Shown here in pieces: positions 61,160 to 64,000 of a DNA stretch of 64,000 bases. The stretch's first letter is position 1, and the number at the start of each line of letters is the position of its first letter. A model generated the notes under the pieces. That model had not been told where the DNA came from and did not search any database. It saw only the letters and a list, made by a program, of their open reading frames with translations. Location of the stretch: contig NZ_JAQOUE010000001.1 in the NCBI RefSeq assembly GCF_032191465.1, positions 3,255,501-3,319,500 on the forward strand, given 5' to 3'. Position numbers and translations under genes: made by a program. The DNA comes from Candidatus Nitronereus thalassa. Lineage in GTDB: Bacteria; Nitrospirota; Nitrospiria; Nitrospirales; UBA8639.

Positions 61160-62005
61160 TCAGGCATGGCCGGTCGGTTGGGTAGATTCTTGGGAAAGCC
61201 TAGAGGAGAGTATGGCAAATCGGTCGCCAAGGATCTGTGAGACCCGGTTCAAATGGGTGGTGAGTTCTTTAAGTTGGTCAGGGTGTAGATCACGTCGAAA
61301 TTGGGGAAAAAATCCCCAGCGGGTTTCGAATTCTTCCCCGGATATACTCGAGACCACGCTAATAAGTTTAATCGCTTGAGGACCAGCTTCTTTGGGTTCT
61401 GATGGGACGGGCTCTGCAGCCGGTTCTGCCGGAGAAGACGAGGAAGCCGCAAGATCCGCCTCGTTCTTGCCTTCAAACAGGGCCTGCATGGCCGGAATAA
61501 TAGCACTGGTGCATAGGGTGGAAGCGGAAATAATCGCCTGGTTGTTGCTCGCGCCCGCCCGTCCGGCGACCCGTTCGGCCGCATGCTGGAAAAAGGCATT
61601 CCGTTCCTTGGTGTCTTCCGAGAACACGAACTTGTGCTTCTCGTAGATCGTTCGACTTTCTCCCACGGCTTGGCCGATGGATAAAATCACTTCTTGGTCG
61701 TCAATTTCAGAGGAACTCATGGAGGGGGCCAGTAAGTTCGTGAGGCGATCGCTGACCTGATCCTCAAGGCTGTTCATGAACTCAGGTTGTTGTTGAATGG
61801 GGATGTAAAAGGCCGAAATCCGGTCGGCAAGGTTAAACATCACCTTGATGAATTCCAGATAAATTTCCCATTCTTGCTCGCGCGTAAATTTTGTGGAAAC
61901 GGCTTGATCACTCCGTTTGATGAGAGTAACCGATTCACGGGCGACGCTAAGCATGGTATTAGCGAGGTCCTCAAGAATTTTTCCGTATTCGTTCTTAATG
62001 TCCAT
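61160..62005 (-). CDS. Conserved-looking cytosolic protein of unknown function
   Basis: A 281-residue helical protein without a signal peptide. Residues 1-165 are predicted helical (LANTMLSVARESVTLIKRSD, EIYLEFIKVMFNLADRISAF). A Ser/Ala/Pro/Glu linker at about 185-210 leads to a C-terminal domain (EEFETRWGFFPQFRRDLHPD, LTTHLNRVSQILGDRFAIL). It lies 82 bases upstream of glgP on the same strand and may share its transcript. No family can be named. Confidence 0.6.
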   Translation of the reverse strand: MDIKNEYGKILEDLANTMLSVARESVTLIKRSDQAVSTKFTREQEWEIYLEFIKVMFNLADRISAFYIPIQQQPEFMNSLEDQVSDRLTNLLAPSMSSSEIDDQEVILSIGQAVGESRTIYEKHKFVFSEDTKERNAFFQHAAERVAGRAGASNNQAIISASTLCTSAIIPAMQALFEGKNEADLAASSSSPAEPAAEPVPSEPKEAGPQAIKLISVVSSISGEEFETRWGFFPQFRRDLHPDQLKELTTHLNRVSQILGDRFAILSSRLSQESTQPTGHA

Positions 62006-62206
62006 CAGTCAATCGTCCCGAATGAGTAAACATCATTATAAACAAATGCGGAAAAGGCTTCGCAAGTTCGCAGAAGGAGATTGGCGAAAACACTGATGAA
62101 TCCGGGTCGGTCGTTGCGCGCCCCTAGTCTGTTTGCTATACACGGCGAGGTTATGGGAAGGTAGATCCTTCTCAATGTACCTTCCGAATTTTTCAAATTT
62201 TCTCTC

Positions 62207-64000
62207 ATGGATACCCTGAAGCCTGATCCCAAAGTCTACGTGCTCAAACGGTCGAGTGCCGACACACCGATTCGCCCCCTCTCCCGAGACTATGCCCAGG
62301 AATTGAATCCCCAACAACTCGCTGCCGTGGAGGTGGTCAACGGGCCGTCGTTGGTGATTGCCGGGGCGGGAAGTGGAAAGACCCGCGTGTTGGTCTATCG
62401 CGTCGCTCGGTTGATTGACATGGGCGTGGATCCGTCCTCGATTCTCCTGCTGACCTTTACCCGAAAAGCCGCACAAGAAATGTTGGGGCGCGTGGGCATG
62501 CTCATCGGTCCGCAAAGTGATCGCGTCATGGGCGGGACCTTTCACTCCGTGGCCAATATCCTTCTCCGGCGGTTTGGCCGGACGATTGGATTGGAACCGG
62601 GATTCACCATTTTGGATCGTGGAGATTCCGAAGACCTGGTGGGTCTGGTGCGTGGGCAAATTGGCCTGGTGGAAACCAACAAACGCTTTCCACGAAAACG
62701 AACCATTGTCGATATGTTCAGCAAATGTTCGAATACCCTCCAACCCTTGGATAATGTTCTGCTCAATGAATATAGCCACTTTGGCGACTTTCTCGACAAT
62801 CTCACGAAACTGCAAGAGGGGTATAATTCGACCAAGCGTCAACGGCAGTTAGTCGATTACGACGACCTGTTGCTTCGTCTTCGGGAATTGCTCATCGCAG
62901 ATGAATCCGCCAGACGAATGATTTCCGAAACCTATCGCTACATTTTGGTAGATGAGTATCAAGACACCAACCGGTTGCAAGCCGAGGTTGTCCGAAACCT
63001 CGCCGCTACCCATGACAACGTGATGGTGGTCGGCGATGACTCGCAATCCATCTATGCGTTCCGGGGGGCCACGTTCCGGAATATCATGGAATTTCCCACG
63101 CTGTTTCCCGGTACCCAGATCTTCAAACTCGAAGAAAATTATCGTAGCACGCAGTCGGTCCTGGGGTTGGCCAATGCCGTCATCGAAGGAGCCACGGAAA
63201 AATACAGTAAAACCCTGTTCACGAACAAAGAGGGGGGCGAGCGGCCAGCCTTGGTGCAGGCCATGGGGGAAAACCCGCAATCCCGGTTCGTGGCGCAAAA
63301 GATTCTGGAGTTGCGGGAAGAAGGGGTACCGCTGAGTGACATGGCCGTGCTGTTTCGGTCGAGCTTTCATGCGTTTGATTTGGAAGTGGAACTAACCAAG
63401 CGGGATGTGCCGTTTATTAAACGAGGCGGGTTCAAGTTTATCGAAACCGCGCATGTCAAAGACTTACTCGCCCATCTGCGAGTCATTCACAATCCGCTAG
63501 ACAGCGTGAGTTGGAATCGCTTACTCCTGTTAATCGAAGGCGTGGGACCGAAAAAAGCCAAGGATTTGGTGGCTCAATTGGTGGCCACGGACACGCCCAG
63601 TGCCGTATTGCGGGAAGGGTCGGGACGATCGGCCTTTGGCTTGCGCAATTTAGCGGCAGCGTTGGATGCCGTAGGCCATGCTGATGACGGGTCCCCGCCG
63701 GATCAAATCAACCAAGTGCTGGAATATTATTTCCCGATTTTGAAAGATCAGTACGACGACTATCCCAAGCGCATCCGGGATTTAGAACATTTGCAGGGGA
63801 TGGCGGAGCGTTATCACAGCCTAGAAGAGTTTTTGGCGGACCTCACACTGGAGCCACCGGATGAAAGCGTCTTGGATGTGGACGCCCCCGATCGGGATGA
63901 TGAACGGCTGGTATTATCCACGATTCATTCCGCCAAGGGGCTGGAATGGCGAAGCGTGTTTGTCATTTGGCTGGTGGATGGACGGTTTCCCTCCTCTTAT
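62207..64000 (+). CDS. uvrD: UvrD/Rep-type ATP-dependent DNA helicase (partial, runs off window)
   Basis: The frame starts at ATG 62207 and is still open at the window end after 598 codons. SF1A motifs are complete so far: Q motif LNPQQLAAV (33-41), Walker A AGAGSGKT (52-59), Ia LTFTRKAAQEMLGR, Walker B ILVDEYQDTN, III VVGDDSQSIYAFRGA, IV LEENYRSTQSV, and V STIHSAKGLEWRSVF. It unwinds DNA 3' to 5' in repair or replication restart. No good ribosome site is visible, so the start may shift. uvrD, pcrA and rep cannot be separated without the rest. Confidence 0.92.
   Translation, partial: MDTLKPDPKVYVLKRSSADTPIRPLSRDYAQELNPQQLAAVEVVNGPSLVIAGAGSGKTRVLVYRVARLIDMGVDPSSILLLTFTRKAAQEMLGRVGMLIGPQSDRVMGGTFHSVANILLRRFGRTIGLEPGFTILDRGDSEDLVGLVRGQIGLVETNKRFPRKRTIVDMFSKCSNTLQPLDNVLLNEYSHFGDFLDNLTKLQEGYNSTKRQRQLVDYDDLLLRLRELLIADESARRMISETYRYILVDEYQDTNRLQAEVVRNLAATHDNVMVVGDDSQSIYAFRGATFRNIMEFPTLFPGTQIFKLEENYRSTQSVLGLANAVIEGATEKYSKTLFTNKEGGERPALVQAMGENPQSRFVAQKILELREEGVPLSDMAVLFRSSFHAFDLEVELTKRDVPFIKRGGFKFIETAHVKDLLAHLRVIHNPLDSVSWNRLLLLIEGVGPKKAKDLVAQLVATDTPSAVLREGSGRSAFGLRNLAAALDAVGHADDGSPPDQINQVLEYYFPILKDQYDDYPKRIRDLEHLQGMAERYHSLEEFLADLTLEPPDESVLDVDAPDRDDERLVLSTIHSAKGLEWRSVFVIWLVDGRFPSSY

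Noticed and set aside
62036-62842. 268-codon minus-strand frame
   Set aside because: Antisense to the UvrD/Rep helicase gene, whose SF1 motifs are clear.
1-64000. CRISPR arrays, insertion sequences and prophage genes
   Set aside because: No regularly spaced repeats, transposase motifs or terminal inverted repeats, and no phage structural genes were seen anywhere in the window.

Overview
The window is one contiguous stretch of a bacterial chromosome of roughly 50% GC. It has Gram-negative envelope genes (Tol system, OmpA-like protein, MltD-type lytic transglycosylase, RodZ), several small c-type cytochromes, a cytochrome P460 and a very large set of response regulators. This mix resembles Nitrospira-type nitrite oxidisers, and the moderate GC would fit the marine/lineage IV side of that genus. 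That assignment is an inference from gene content: no rRNA or nitrite oxidoreductase is present here. I saw no insertion sequence, prophage, CRISPR array or replication origin.

Layout. 1-6.5 kb: short secreted proteins of unknown function, a SAM methyltransferase, a VOC protein, and an AT-richer two-gene unit (membrane protein plus a nucleoside-deoxyribosyltransferase-like protein) that looks like a defence or stress cassette. 6.5-13.2 kb: a two-gene operon for a secreted 455-residue Cys-containing protein and a secreted 1751-residue protein. 13.7-16.6 kb: cytochrome P460, a divergent TetR regulator and a heme protein of the DUF3365/Tll0287 type. 16.7-25.4 kb: OmpA-like protein, a membrane-anchored (CHASE2) sigma54 activator overlapping a TPR/Sel1 gene, and a carbamoyltransferase/polysaccharide-deacetylase pair.

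25.5-37.1 kb is the most striking region: ten consecutive minus-strand genes encode twelve receiver domains and four histidine kinases. In its middle, just before three tandem stand-alone receivers, lies a class I cyclic-di-GMP riboswitch (GEMM-I) followed by a strong intrinsic terminator. The last gene of the region carries an HD-GYP-like domain that has lost the metal-binding HD pair. The region is best read as a phosphorelay network with direct c-di-GMP input at the RNA level.

37.8-49.2 kb: a secreted sulfatase-modifying-factor-like protein, MltD, a YfgM-like TPR protein, tRNA-Val and tRNA-Asp, and a tolQ-tolR-tolA-tolB-(coiled-coil lipoprotein)-cpoB operon without pal. 49.3-55.6 kb: housekeeping genes mutL, miaA, mtnP, a PfkB kinase, rodZ and cdd. 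55.6-64 kb: twin monoheme cytochromes separated by a terminator, a small basic protein next to an acidic HEAT-repeat protein, an alpha-glucan phosphorylase, a hypothetical protein, and the first 598 codons of a UvrD/Rep helicase that runs off the window.

Start codons were chosen by Shine-Dalgarno (SD) position and signal peptides where possible. Alternatives are given in the entries.
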